A stretch of 29,674 bases of DNA, from positions 48,716-78,389 of the IMG/VR virus record IMGVR_UViG_3300002161_000006; one strand, written 5' to 3'. Each line of letters opens with the position of its first letter. Within the stretch, counting starts at the first letter, position 1. Source of the stretch: a virus. Under the pieces are notes generated by a model, which was given only the letters and a program-made list of their open reading frames with translations, was not told the origin of the DNA and made no database searches. This document shows positions 18,589-26,177 of the stretch, piece after piece. Position numbers and translations under genes: made by a program.

Positions 18589-19142
18589 AAGAGACCTTGC
18601 ACAATGCAAGGCGCCTTGATGAAACCAGAGTAAAGCGAGCATTTGGCTGGGTAGTTACCTTTCGGGATTTTCCTGAAGGCTCCTGGCAGGTAGTAGGCGG
18701 CGATAAGATGATGACAGAAGCACTTACCCTTTTTACTAAAGGGCGTGCTGAATTTTATCTTGACGGCGAAAGGCGCGGAGATAGAGTACCTGGAATCCTT
18801 TCCTCTGAGCATGATCTAGTTGGGCTAAACGGAGAATTCACACTTAAATACGTTGAGCCTACTACACGTGTTTGCATTTTTTCTGGATTTGCTGGAAACA
18901 AAAATCAACTTCCAAATGTGTCAAAAATAGTTCTCCATAAAGAGCAACAGCAAAATGCTAGTGCGGGGTTTAAAGCACTGGTATGTTTAGGCGAAGTAAA
19001 GGTAAATGACAAGATTTTTACAGAGGAAAAAACGTTTTCAGTTGTATCAAACTCTGCTACTATAGAAGCCCTCTCAGAGCAAGTAATTTTATTGGATTTT
19101 TCAAATGCTACAGCGCCATCTAGACAAACTATTCAATCATAG
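18585..19142 (+). CDS. Cupin-like protein of unknown role (185 aa)
   Basis: GTG start overlapping the upstream stop by 4 nt. The body reads as two beta-barrel-like halves: residues ~50-105 (GRAEFYLDGERRGD..VPGILSSEHDLVGLNGEFTLKYVEPTTRV) and ~125-175 (FKALVCLGEVKVNDKIF..VVSNSATIEALSEQVILLDF), a pattern reminiscent of a bicupin. No clear metal-binding His/Glu cupin motif is visible, so an enzymatic role is not supported. Its 3' end overlaps the desaturase start by 38 nt in another frame, so the two are probably co-expressed. Confidence 0.7.
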   Translation: MKETLHNARRLDETRVKRAFGWVVTFRDFPEGSWQVVGGDKMMTEALTLFTKGRAEFYLDGERRGDRVPGILSSEHDLVGLNGEFTLKYVEPTTRVCIFSGFAGNKNQLPNVSKIVLHKEQQQNASAGFKALVCLGEVKVNDKIFTEEKTFSVVSNSATIEALSEQVILLDFSNATAPSRQTIQS

Positions 19143-19842
19143 GCTGATTTATACGCCACTCGCGTCATATGCTGGGTTGGGAGCAGTAGGCATAGGGGCA
19201 TATGGTCTAATTTTCTTAGGTGTTTCTCCACTTTGGCTTTTAGCAACTTTAGTCTTTACATTCGTTATTCTAATGGGTGTAACTGTAGGAATGCATCGCC
19301 TATTTTGTCACATGTCATTTAGGACCAATCATTTTTGGGAATATTTGTTGGCATACGTAGGAACATTGGCTATGTATGGCTCAACTGTACAGTGGTGTGC
19401 TATGCACACTTCTCACCATCGATACGCTGATACTGAAAAAGACCCACACTATACGGGTTGGAGGTATCTTTTCTGGAAGAAAAATAGAAAGACAGAATTC
19501 AACAAAAAAGTTCTAGTCAGACTTTATAGACAACCGCTGCATCGATTTCTTCACCGGTACTATACATTGGTGATCGCTTTAACGTGTCTTTTTCTCTTTA
19601 TTATTTCACCTTGGGCATTGGTATTTTGCTATCTCATTCCACTTTTTTGGCTTCACTTCGTTGGTTCATTTCACCAGGTATTTGCGCATGGAAGCAAAGG
19701 ACCAAGAAACCTTCCGATAATGGAAGCATTGATGTTTACTGGTGGTGAGTGGCTTCATAGACAACATCATGACAGCCCAAAATCTATTCGATTTGGGTCT
19801 TTAGATGCTGGATTTTTCTTTATAAGACTTATTTCTGTTTAG
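19105..19842 (+). CDS. Membrane fatty acid desaturase (245 aa)
   Basis: Acyl-lipid/acyl-CoA delta-9-type desaturase, an integral membrane di-iron enzyme that introduces a cis double bond into fatty acyl chains. All three histidine boxes are present: HRLFCH (64-69), HTSHH (101-105) and HRQHH (218-222, in GEWLHRQHHDSP); His190 in GSFHQVFAH fits the extra ligand of this family. Two hydrophobic segments (~18-60) precede box 1 and two more (~153-183) lie between boxes 2 and 3, the expected topology. 245 aa is compact but complete. The ATG at 19105 is the only in-frame ATG after a stop at 19084 that keeps both N-terminal helices, although it overlaps the previous gene by 38 nt. Likely role: altering host membrane fluidity during infection. 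Its stop overlaps that of the opposing SpoVR gene. Confidence 0.93.
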   Translation: MLQRHLDKLFNHRLIYTPLASYAGLGAVGIGAYGLIFLGVSPLWLLATLVFTFVILMGVTVGMHRLFCHMSFRTNHFWEYLLAYVGTLAMYGSTVQWCAMHTSHHRYADTEKDPHYTGWRYLFWKKNRKTEFNKKVLVRLYRQPLHRFLHRYYTLVIALTCLFLFIISPWALVFCYLIPLFWLHFVGSFHQVFAHGSKGPRNLPIMEALMFTGGEWLHRQHHDSPKSIRFGSLDAGFFFIRLISV

Positions 19843-21323
19843 CACTCTAACTGGACTTCATACCCCCAGAGATAATCTACGTAATCGGTTACAATATCCG
19901 CATCAAGTAAATTGAGGTCTCTATCCATATATTGTTCATACTTTAGATGAAGCGTGCGGTCACCTTCAAGGTCGGCACCCACCACCTTTATTTGAGGAAC
20001 ATAGTTAATTCTCTCCATAGTACGAGCCAAGGCAATTCGAATATTTTTATATCCAATTTCATCATGAATTTCTGTAACTAGTGCATAGTCTTCTTCTTCC
20101 TCATCTTCATCAGGAGGAGGATCAACCCTAATGCTAAACAGCTTCAAGTCACGAATAACTTTAGGTGATAGATATTGCTGAATAAAACTGTCATCTCGAT
20201 GCTCAAATACTGCTTCCTTTACCACATCTTGCCATCGCCTACCAATAAGATGAGGCATCCACTCTTTATCTTCATCAGTTGGGTTTTCACAGATGCGCTT
20301 TACGTCCTGCAGGATGGCAAAGCCAAGTGCGTAAGGATTGATACCACTGTAGTGACGTGAATTATAACTTGGCTGATAAATTACACCTGAGTGAAAATCA
20401 AGGAACGCCATGAAGGCATCTGGTGATAGAATCCCCTTTTCTTCCAAGCGCGTCATAATGTAGTAGTGGCAGAATGAGGCATACCCTTCATTCAGGTTCT
20501 TTGTCTGCGCCTGTGGGTAAAAATACTGGTTTACCTTGTAGACAATTCTTAAAATTTCACGCTTCCACTGTTCTAAAGAAGGAGACTTCTTCATAATGAA
20601 GTACAGAAGATTTTCCTCTTCCTCCATTTTATCTTCATCTTCCCTATCAAGCTCAGGGTCGATGGAACTTGTGCGCTTAAGAATAATGTCTAGTTCTTGC
20701 TGCCGCTTCTCTTCACGTTCCATTAGCACCTTAAGCCTAGCCTCTTCACTTAACTTTGGGCGATGCTTGCGCTTAAACTTATCGATGCCGTGAGGTGCCA
20801 GTGCGTGTGCTGCATCTAGCACCATTTCAACTTCATCTTCACCATAACGTTGCTCGCATTGGCGAATATAGTCACGCGCAAAAATCATGTAGTCAATAAT
20901 TGAACCAGCATTTGTCCATTGTTTGAAGGTCTCGTTATTACGAAAAACTGCATTATGCCCAAACGCGGCGTGCGCAATCACCATTGTCTGCTGCAGCATG
21001 CTGTTTTCTTCCATAAGATAAGAGATGCAGGGGTCAGAGTTAATTACAATTTCATATGCTAAACCCATTCGTCCTGTCTGATATGCCTTTTCATTTTTTA
21101 GAAATTCTTTTCCAAATGACCAGTGATTATAGTTAATTGGAAGACCAATAGAAGCATATGCATCCAGCATTTGCTCCGCACTTATGATTTCAATAGCATT
21201 AGGATATAAAAGACCTTTTAATTCTAATTCTTCATGCGCAATTTTTTCGCATTCCATGTAAATTTGCTCAATTAGCGCAGGTGACCAGTCAGTACGGGAT
21301 GTGATGTAAAGTGGTGTGCTCAT
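19839..21323 (-). CDS. spoVR: SpoVR/YcgB family protein (494 aa)
   Basis: Full length for the family (E. coli YcgB is about 510 aa). Diagnostic stretches: LYPNAIEIISAEQMLDAYAS (39-58), LPINYNHWSFGKEF (61-74), MVIAHAAFGHNAVFRNN (114-130), NEGYASFCHYYIM (278-290) and GINPYALGFAIL (327-338). A charged linker occupies ~188-250, and an acidic patch (PPPDEDEEEEDY) lies near the C-terminus. The biochemical activity of SpoVR proteins is not established; in Bacillus the name-giving gene affects spore cortex formation, and in proteobacteria it is stress-regulated and functionally linked to PrkA (YeaG) and DUF444 (YeaH). Here it is last in that same trio, coupled through a 4-nt overlap to a 38-aa ORF. 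Confidence 0.95.
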   Translation of the reverse strand: MSTPLYITSRTDWSPALIEQIYMECEKIAHEELELKGLLYPNAIEIISAEQMLDAYASIGLPINYNHWSFGKEFLKNEKAYQTGRMGLAYEIVINSDPCISYLMEENSMLQQTMVIAHAAFGHNAVFRNNETFKQWTNAGSIIDYMIFARDYIRQCEQRYGEDEVEMVLDAAHALAPHGIDKFKRKHRPKLSEEARLKVLMEREEKRQQELDIILKRTSSIDPELDREDEDKMEEEENLLYFIMKKSPSLEQWKREILRIVYKVNQYFYPQAQTKNLNEGYASFCHYYIMTRLEEKGILSPDAFMAFLDFHSGVIYQPSYNSRHYSGINPYALGFAILQDVKRICENPTDEDKEWMPHLIGRRWQDVVKEAVFEHRDDSFIQQYLSPKVIRDLKLFSIRVDPPPDEDEEEEDYALVTEIHDEIGYKNIRIALARTMERINYVPQIKVVGADLEGDRTLHLKYEQYMDRDLNLLDADIVTDYVDYLWGYEVQLEC

Positions 21324-21436
21324 GACTTCCTTTGAATTGATGGGAATAGACCTACCCCAACTGCTTCTCTAACCTCTTGTTGCCAGTGAAAATCGATTTT
21401 ATCAAAAAAGGCTTCTGCTAGATAAGTGACATTCAT
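21320..21436 (-). CDS. Small ORF (38 aa) between the DUF444 and SpoVR genes
   Basis: An ATG-initiated frame at 21436 runs to TGA at 21320-21322 and fills the otherwise empty gap between the two genes. It overlaps the upstream DUF444 stop by ATGA and the downstream SpoVR start by ATGA, the signature of translational coupling on both sides. The product begins MNVTYLAEAFFDKIDFHWQQ and ends FPSIQRKS, with a helical amphipathic look and no membrane segment or known motif. It is not an extension of SpoVR, whose own start aligns with the family. Function unknown; a small partner or regulator of the trio is possible. Confidence 0.6.
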   Translation of the reverse strand: MNVTYLAEAFFDKIDFHWQQEVREAVGVGLFPSIQRKS

Positions 21437-22797
21437 GCTGATGCCTTTGGCTTCTTTGCATATATTGAACGGAAGGCGCTAAAGACTGCGCTATCTTCTC
21501 CGATCTTGATAGCATGCATCTTTGGATTTGTACGCGAAATTGACGTCATTACATTCCAAAGTGAAACTCCAGAGGCGTAGTTAAAGGTACCAGCAATAGA
21601 CATACCTACCTGTACATAGACAGCATGACGCAGTTTAGCAATCAGCCCGTTCTCTTCAAGTTCTGCAATTACCTGTGGATTATCAGAGTCCCAGTTATCG
21701 CCATCTCCCGCATATGAAAGATAGATATTTGTTTGCTGAATATCATATCGTGTCTTAATGATATCGTGCGCAAGTTTAAATGCTGGGGAAACAATGGTAC
21801 CACCGCTCTTTCGTGTAGTAAAGAAATCCTCTTCAGTCATCTCCTCCGCACCATCAGTGTGAGCGATAAAGATAAGATCGGTGTTTGGATATTTCCTCTT
21901 GATGAAGGCATACTGCAGTGAAAAGAATTTTCTGGCAACTCGCTTCTTATTCTCATCCATAGAGCCGCTAATGTCCATCACCATCACAAGAACCGCGTCA
22001 GCCTGCTTTACCTGAATACGCTCGCTCTTTTTGTAGCGAAGATCAACTTTTTCAAAGAATGGAATAATTGAAATTTTTGACTTTAGTTCTTCAATGCGCT
22101 GGATAACATCTTTTCGACGTGCTTCGTAACTTGCGCTTATCGGATTTCCAGAAAGAAATTCTTCAATTTTTTCTAGTTCTTTTTCAAGTGCAGCAAGTTC
22201 TTCACGGCTTTCGGCGGCGACGGCACGTCGCCGCCCAATTGAATTTCTAAATGAGCGAATTACACTAAGTTGAGCAGCATTGCCTTCCTTCTGAAAACCT
22301 GCAGGCTTCCATACTGCTTCAGGCAGGTCCTTTTCATTTGTTTCAAGAAGATCAGGTAGTTCGCAGTCTTCAAAGAAAACATCAAAGAATTCTGAGCGAC
22401 TAATATTGACAATAAAATCATCTTCGCCATCTTCGCCAGGTCCGGAACCATTTCCTCTGCCACCTCTGCCACCACCACTTCGGTCAATAATAAACTTATC
22501 ACCTCTTTCCCAACGGTCATTTCCAATGAGTATGCTTTCGTAGTTTCCAGTTGATGAATCGTAGCGGAAGGTAGGCTCATGAAGTGCGTCCTTCGCAATC
22601 TTCACCGGATTGATAAACGACTTAGAGGAAGATTGACCTCCAGCCGCCTTTACTCCTCCAGCATCGATATCTACTGGCTTTGATTGACGAATACTATCTT
22701 TAATCCGTGCCAGTAATTTAGAACGATTATTAAGTGACTTGCCTCTGCTAGTTTTGCGTCTATCAACGAAAATGAAAGTCGTTGACGGTAAAGTCAT
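21433..22797 (-). CDS. yeaH: DUF444 (YeaH/YhbH) vWA-domain protein (454 aa)
   Basis: Matches the YeaH family along its length (E. coli YeaH ~427 aa): FVDRRKTSRGKSLNNRSKLL at the N-terminus, GNDRWERGDKF (92-102), a Gly-rich loop RSGGGRGGRGNGSG with an acidic tail (106-127), and a coiled-coil helix pair (~195-242). The C-terminal vWA domain has an intact MIDAS: DISGSM (Asp275, Ser277, Ser279), Thr334 in SGGT, and GDGDNWD (364-370). Family knowledge: DUF444 genes sit next to prkA in many bacteria and the vWA protein is thought to act with the AAA+ kinase. It begins one base after the stop of the 67-aa membrane protein and ends in ATGA overlap with the 38-aa ORF. Confidence 0.94.
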   Translation of the reverse strand: MTLPSTTFIFVDRRKTSRGKSLNNRSKLLARIKDSIRQSKPVDIDAGGVKAAGGQSSSKSFINPVKIAKDALHEPTFRYDSSTGNYESILIGNDRWERGDKFIIDRSGGGRGGRGNGSGPGEDGEDDFIVNISRSEFFDVFFEDCELPDLLETNEKDLPEAVWKPAGFQKEGNAAQLSVIRSFRNSIGRRRAVAAESREELAALEKELEKIEEFLSGNPISASYEARRKDVIQRIEELKSKISIIPFFEKVDLRYKKSERIQVKQADAVLVMVMDISGSMDENKKRVARKFFSLQYAFIKRKYPNTDLIFIAHTDGAEEMTEEDFFTTRKSGGTIVSPAFKLAHDIIKTRYDIQQTNIYLSYAGDGDNWDSDNPQVIAELEENGLIAKLRHAVYVQVGMSIAGTFNYASGVSLWNVMTSISRTNPKMHAIKIGEDSAVFSAFRSIYAKKPKASA

Positions 22798-22798
22798 A

Positions 22799-23002
22799 TT
22801 AGCCCCTTAGAAATAGAAGCGTATAGAAAATGCCAGTAGCGCAAAACCAAGTGTATCCTACTGACCAAATGGCAAGTGAATTTCCAAACATAAAAGGAAT
22901 CCAACCAAAAGTTGCCAATAGAAAAGCATATGCCTTGCCTCTGTTGCTCAGACCATCTAGCCAAGAATAAAACTTGCTTGTGATATTAGATAAAATCTTC
23001 AT
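22799..23002 (-). CDS. Small membrane protein (67 aa)
   Basis: Not recognised. It has a near-perfect ribosome site (GGAGG) and sits between the PrkA and DUF444 genes, 21 nt after one and one base before the other. The N-terminal ~22 residues are amphipathic and basic, followed by two likely membrane helices (~24-41 and ~44-65) ending in Arg-Gly. Its place inside the trio suggests it could tether or regulate these proteins at the membrane, but nothing in the sequence proves this. Confidence 0.75.
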   Translation of the reverse strand: MKILSNITSKFYSWLDGLSNRGKAYAFLLATFGWIPFMFGNSLAIWSVGYTWFCATGIFYTLLFLRG

Positions 23003-23023
23003 ATTCAGTCCTCCAGAATGTTA

Positions 23024-24982
23024 CTAGGCCGCCTTCCTATTGTTAGTAAACCAAGCAACTAGAATCTTTGTCTGATTTTCAGTATACCCCTTTTCAAGCA
23101 TTCGCTCAACGAAACCGCGGTGTTTTTCTTCTGTGTCCTTGTCCTGCTTAGGTCCAAATGCAATGACTGGCATAATCTGCTCAGTGGCGCTAAACATGCG
23201 CTTTTCAATTACGGTCTTGATTTTTTCGTATTGGTCCCAAGATGGTGACTTGCCTTCGTTCTTTGCCTTGTAGCGCAGAACGTAATGAACGATTTCATTG
23301 CGGAAGTCCTTGGCATTTACAATACCAGCCGCCTTTTCAATCTCTTCCAACTTCTTATTGAGATTTTCACGGTCAAGTAAAGTATGGGTCTCAGGGTCAC
23401 GACATTGTTCGTCAGCCAACCAAGCCTCGGCGAACAAAACATAGCGTTCAAACATATTCTGACCAAATGAGCGATAACTTTCAAGGTAGGCTGTGCGCAG
23501 TTCCTTTTCAAGGAACTCAAAGTAGCGTGGCTGGAGGTGTGACTTGATGAAGTCAAGGTACTCATCAGTCGTTTCCTTTGGAAGATTTTCCTTCTTCACG
23601 CTCTCCTCAAGCACGTACATTAGATCAATAGGGTTTGCCTGCTGTTCCTCTGGGCGTAGGTCATAGGTTGCAGAAAGAACCTTGAAGGCGAAGCGGGTAG
23701 ACATTCCCTTCATTCCCTCGTCATTCCCAGCGGCATCGCGATACTCTTCGTATGGCTTTGCATTGGGCATGGTGTCCTTTACGTTATCACCGTTATAAAC
23801 GCGAAGTTTGGCGTAGATGGTACTGTTTTCTGGCTTCTTTAGGCGGGTAAGAATGCTCCACTGTGCCAGCATCTTAAGTGTTCCAGGTGCACATGGTGCA
23901 GTTGCGAGAGAACTTACCTTAAGCATCTTTTCGTAGATAAGAATTTCTTCAATAGTTCGCAAGCAGTATGGTACATCGACAATGTAAACCCGGTCAAGGA
24001 ATGCTTCGTTAGTTTTGTTGTTGCGGAAATTGAACCACTCGCTTTCATTTGAGTGAGCCATAATAATTCCGGTATAAGGCATAGAAGGAATGGCTTCAGT
24101 GCCGTTATAGTTGTGTTCCTGTGTAGCCATTAGCAATGGGTTGAGCGTCTTGATATTTGCCTTAAACATTTCAGCAAAATCCATCAAACCCTGATTAGTG
24201 CGGTTGAGACCACCACTGTATGAATACGCGTATGGGTGATTCTGAGGAAATTTTTCCAATTTACGAATATCAATCTTTCCAACTAGAACTGAAACGTCCT
24301 GGTTGTTTTCATCGCCTGGCTCAACCTTCATCACGCCGATTTGGCTGTCCTTATTTGGATAAACCTTAATTACCTTAAAGCGGGTAATATCACCGTCAAA
24401 TTCCTTCAATTTTTCCTGAGCCCACCCACTCATTACCGTATTAAGGTAGCGCTGTGGAATTCCATATTCCTTCTCAAGCATTTCTCCGTGCTCAAACTGG
24501 TTGAATAGCCCTAGAGGGCTATCAAGAACAGGAGACATCCGCTTTTCTACATCATTTTCTTGTGCATCATAAAGAACATAGATTGGAAACTTCTGCATCA
24601 AAGCCTTTAGGCGCTCTGCAAGAGATGACTTACCACCACCTACTGGTCCCTTTAGATACAGAATTTGCTTGCTCTCTTCTAGTCCTGCTGCACTATTTCG
24701 GAAGTATGCTGCAATTCGCTCAATTGCATCTTCTGCTCCGTAAAAATCAGCAAATGAACGATATAGACGAATTTTCTTGTTTGAGTGAATTCTTGAAAGA
24801 CGAGCGTCTTCACTCGTATCAATAATTTCAGGCTGGCCGATTGCAGCAACCATTCTCTCTGCTGCAGTTGCATAGGTCATTTTATCCTGCTTACACCTGT
24901 CTAGAAACTGTTCCAGCGAAATAATTTCTGGCTGGGCAAATTTACTAGCAAATGAGGCGGAAAGAGATGAGAGAGCAGTCAT
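23024..24982 (-). CDS. prkA: PrkA/YeaG-type AAA+ serine protein kinase (652 aa)
   Basis: Full-length member (E. coli YeaG ~644 aa). Walker A is GPVGGGKSS (112-120, Lys118), preceded by YRSFADFYGAEDAIERI. The AAA+ core continues with YSYSGGLNRTNQGLMDFAEM (253-272, Walker B region), LMATQEHNYNGTE (284-296), AHSNESEW (309-316, sensor) and NEAFLDRVYIV (325-335, arginine-finger region). The C-terminal third is the PrkA domain. Family role: ATP-dependent serine/threonine kinase active under nutrient stress and in stationary phase or sporulation. The start has AAGGGA upstream. A 78-bp gap separates it from the bactofilin gene, so it may have its own promoter, but I could not identify a convincing one. 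It heads the trio with DUF444 and SpoVR. Confidence 0.96.
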   Translation of the reverse strand: MTALSSLSASFASKFAQPEIISLEQFLDRCKQDKMTYATAAERMVAAIGQPEIIDTSEDARLSRIHSNKKIRLYRSFADFYGAEDAIERIAAYFRNSAAGLEESKQILYLKGPVGGGKSSLAERLKALMQKFPIYVLYDAQENDVEKRMSPVLDSPLGLFNQFEHGEMLEKEYGIPQRYLNTVMSGWAQEKLKEFDGDITRFKVIKVYPNKDSQIGVMKVEPGDENNQDVSVLVGKIDIRKLEKFPQNHPYAYSYSGGLNRTNQGLMDFAEMFKANIKTLNPLLMATQEHNYNGTEAIPSMPYTGIIMAHSNESEWFNFRNNKTNEAFLDRVYIVDVPYCLRTIEEILIYEKMLKVSSLATAPCAPGTLKMLAQWSILTRLKKPENSTIYAKLRVYNGDNVKDTMPNAKPYEEYRDAAGNDEGMKGMSTRFAFKVLSATYDLRPEEQQANPIDLMYVLEESVKKENLPKETTDEYLDFIKSHLQPRYFEFLEKELRTAYLESYRSFGQNMFERYVLFAEAWLADEQCRDPETHTLLDRENLNKKLEEIEKAAGIVNAKDFRNEIVHYVLRYKAKNEGKSPSWDQYEKIKTVIEKRMFSATEQIMPVIAFGPKQDKDTEEKHRGFVERMLEKGYTENQTKILVAWFTNNRKAA

Positions 24983-25060
24983 TTAAATCCCTTCTGAAAT
25001 ATAGATATGTTTAAAGTATTTACGGCTATTTTGGTGTATTTTTTACAATTTTGCAAAAAA

Positions 25061-25420
25061 TTACAGGTGAATCAATTGTCCTTCAATGGAAGCAGAAGGC
25101 TCGACCGCAAGTGATTTATAAAATATTTTATCTGCTTTGAGAACACTTTGCTTCTTGATAATTAGGTTGCCCTCAACTCTAATTTCCTTTGCAGAAATAC
25201 TTCCAGAAATAGTAAGGTCATCACTCATAACAATATCAATGCACGTAACGCTGCCATTTACAAGGAGGTGTGTTTTGCCGGTTTTATCTTCAGCCGTTTT
25301 GATATGACCGCCAGAAAATAAACCATCAATCACGCACACGCCATTTAAGTTTAGGTTACCAGAAAATTCAGTGCCTTTGCCAATAATGGTATCAAATCCT
25401 TGTGCCCCAAATAAACTCAT
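25061..25420 (-). CDS. Bactofilin-family cytoskeletal protein (119 aa)
   Basis: Bactofilins (DUF583) form a right-handed beta-helix and polymerise without nucleotide into filaments that act in cell shape, polarity and envelope organisation. The sequence shows the expected pattern: a short N-terminal tail, then KGTEFSGNLNLNGVCVIDG and GLFSGGHIKT, and repeating short beta rungs (VNGSVTCIDIVMSDDLTISG, SISAKEIRVEGNLIIKKQ, SASIEGQLIHL). Length is typical of the core domain. The start overlaps the stop of the 69-aa membrane protein gene by ATGA, so the two are coupled; an AAGGGTG lies upstream. A phage bactofilin paired with a membrane protein is unusual. Confidence 0.88.
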   Translation of the reverse strand: MSLFGAQGFDTIIGKGTEFSGNLNLNGVCVIDGLFSGGHIKTAEDKTGKTHLLVNGSVTCIDIVMSDDLTISGSISAKEIRVEGNLIIKKQSVLKADKIFYKSLAVEPSASIEGQLIHL

Positions 25421-25626
25421 TTTGCACCCTTCTTATTTGAAGTGACTGATTTAATCGCATATTCAAATATTGGAAACATACGACCTGTAAAAAATGCTAA
25501 AATGACACCAAAAAATACACCGATGAAATTGTCAGCAAATTCAGCAACTAACATAATTATGGGAAAAATAAAAAGCAGGCGGTGTGGGAAAAAAAGGATG
25601 ACTTTATCCAGATTATTATTTTTCAT
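25417..25626 (-). CDS. Small two-helix membrane protein (69 aa)
   Basis: Not recognised. Two hydrophobic segments (~9-28 and ~32-50) are connected by a short acidic loop (EFADN), and the C-terminus is basic (TSNKKGAK). Ribosome site AAGGATAG is well placed. Overlap with the bactofilin start makes it a candidate membrane partner for the bactofilin filament; this is inferred from position only. Confidence 0.75.
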   Translation of the reverse strand: MKNNNLDKVILFFPHRLLFIFPIIMLVAEFADNFIGVFFGVILAFFTGRMFPIFEYAIKSVTSNKKGAK

Positions 25627-25651
25627 TTACTGCTATCCTTAAAAATTTATT

Positions 25652-25876
25652 TTATCTATCAAATTTTGTCAGGAACAGTTGCCCGACAATCATTTCGCAT
25701 GCAGACAGTTTCCCATCACGTAGATATTCTTTCACAACTCCTGCAACTATTTCATCTACAGCCTCAGTTGCAATTTCAGGGTTAATGTTAATTCCGCCTA
25801 GGCAGAAATCACAATGTTGAAGAGCGTCTAGGATATGCTGCCTAAACTCTGGCAAGTTTGATGGTAAAGGCATCAT
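25652..25876 (-). CDS. Unknown small protein (74 aa)
   Basis: Not recognised. Mostly helical and acidic, with two Cys in HCDFCLGG (residues ~21-28) and one later, plus an EIATEAVDEIVAGVVKEYL helix. The close Cys pair has no second pair, so a zinc site is not supported. Its start overlaps the stop of the 79-aa gene by ATGA, indicating coupled translation. Confidence 0.7.
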   Translation of the reverse strand: MMPLPSNLPEFRQHILDALQHCDFCLGGININPEIATEAVDEIVAGVVKEYLRDGKLSACEMIVGQLFLTKFDR

Positions 25877-26112
25877 TTGTATTTCAACTCCTCATCTACA
25901 GAGCGTAAAACGTCAATCATCTGCCCCGCATTTTCAAAAGTTTCGCCTGGGGTAAGACCAAAAAAGTGCTGAGCACAGTAGGCTAAGATGTTGCCTAAAT
26001 TACCTTCCCCAGTGCGCTCAAACTCATTGAGCATTGAGGGAAGTTGCTCACGATATGGCTCCATTTCTGGAATTGAGCCAATCAGGTCGTAATTAAGTTT
26101 GATAGTTGCCAT
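25873..26112 (-). CDS. Unknown small protein (79 aa)
   Basis: Not recognised. Soluble, acidic and probably alpha-helical (MEPYREQLPSMLNEFERTGE, QMIDVLRSVDEELKYK). It is the first gene after the sigma70-like promoter at 26139-26167, with a leader of about 20 nt and no obvious Shine-Dalgarno sequence (CTTTAAAGCG). It overlaps the next gene by 4 nt. Confidence 0.7.
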   Translation of the reverse strand: MATIKLNYDLIGSIPEMEPYREQLPSMLNEFERTGEGNLGNILAYCAQHFFGLTPGETFENAGQMIDVLRSVDEELKYK

Positions 26113-26138
26113 ACGCTTTAAAGGTTGTTCGTATGACT

Positions 26139-26167
26139 ATTATACCACAGTTTTGGCAGTTTGTTAT
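26139..26167 (-). promoter_or_regulatory. Sigma70-type promoter with extended -10
   Basis: On the minus strand, ATAACA (26167-26162, four of six matches to TTGACA) is followed by a 17-bp spacer and a perfect TATAAT (26144-26139) preceded by TGG, i.e. an extended -10. The predicted start near 26132 lies ~20 nt before the ATG at 26112. It would serve the 79-aa, 74-aa, 69-aa and bactofilin genes, and would let host RNA polymerase transcribe them early. Confidence 0.7.
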
Positions 26168-26177
26168 TACTTTTTTG

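Noticed and set aside
25017-25024. CGTAAATA on the minus strand as a late promoter for prkA
   Set aside because: Two mismatches at the most conserved end and a spacing of 42 nt instead of 33-35.
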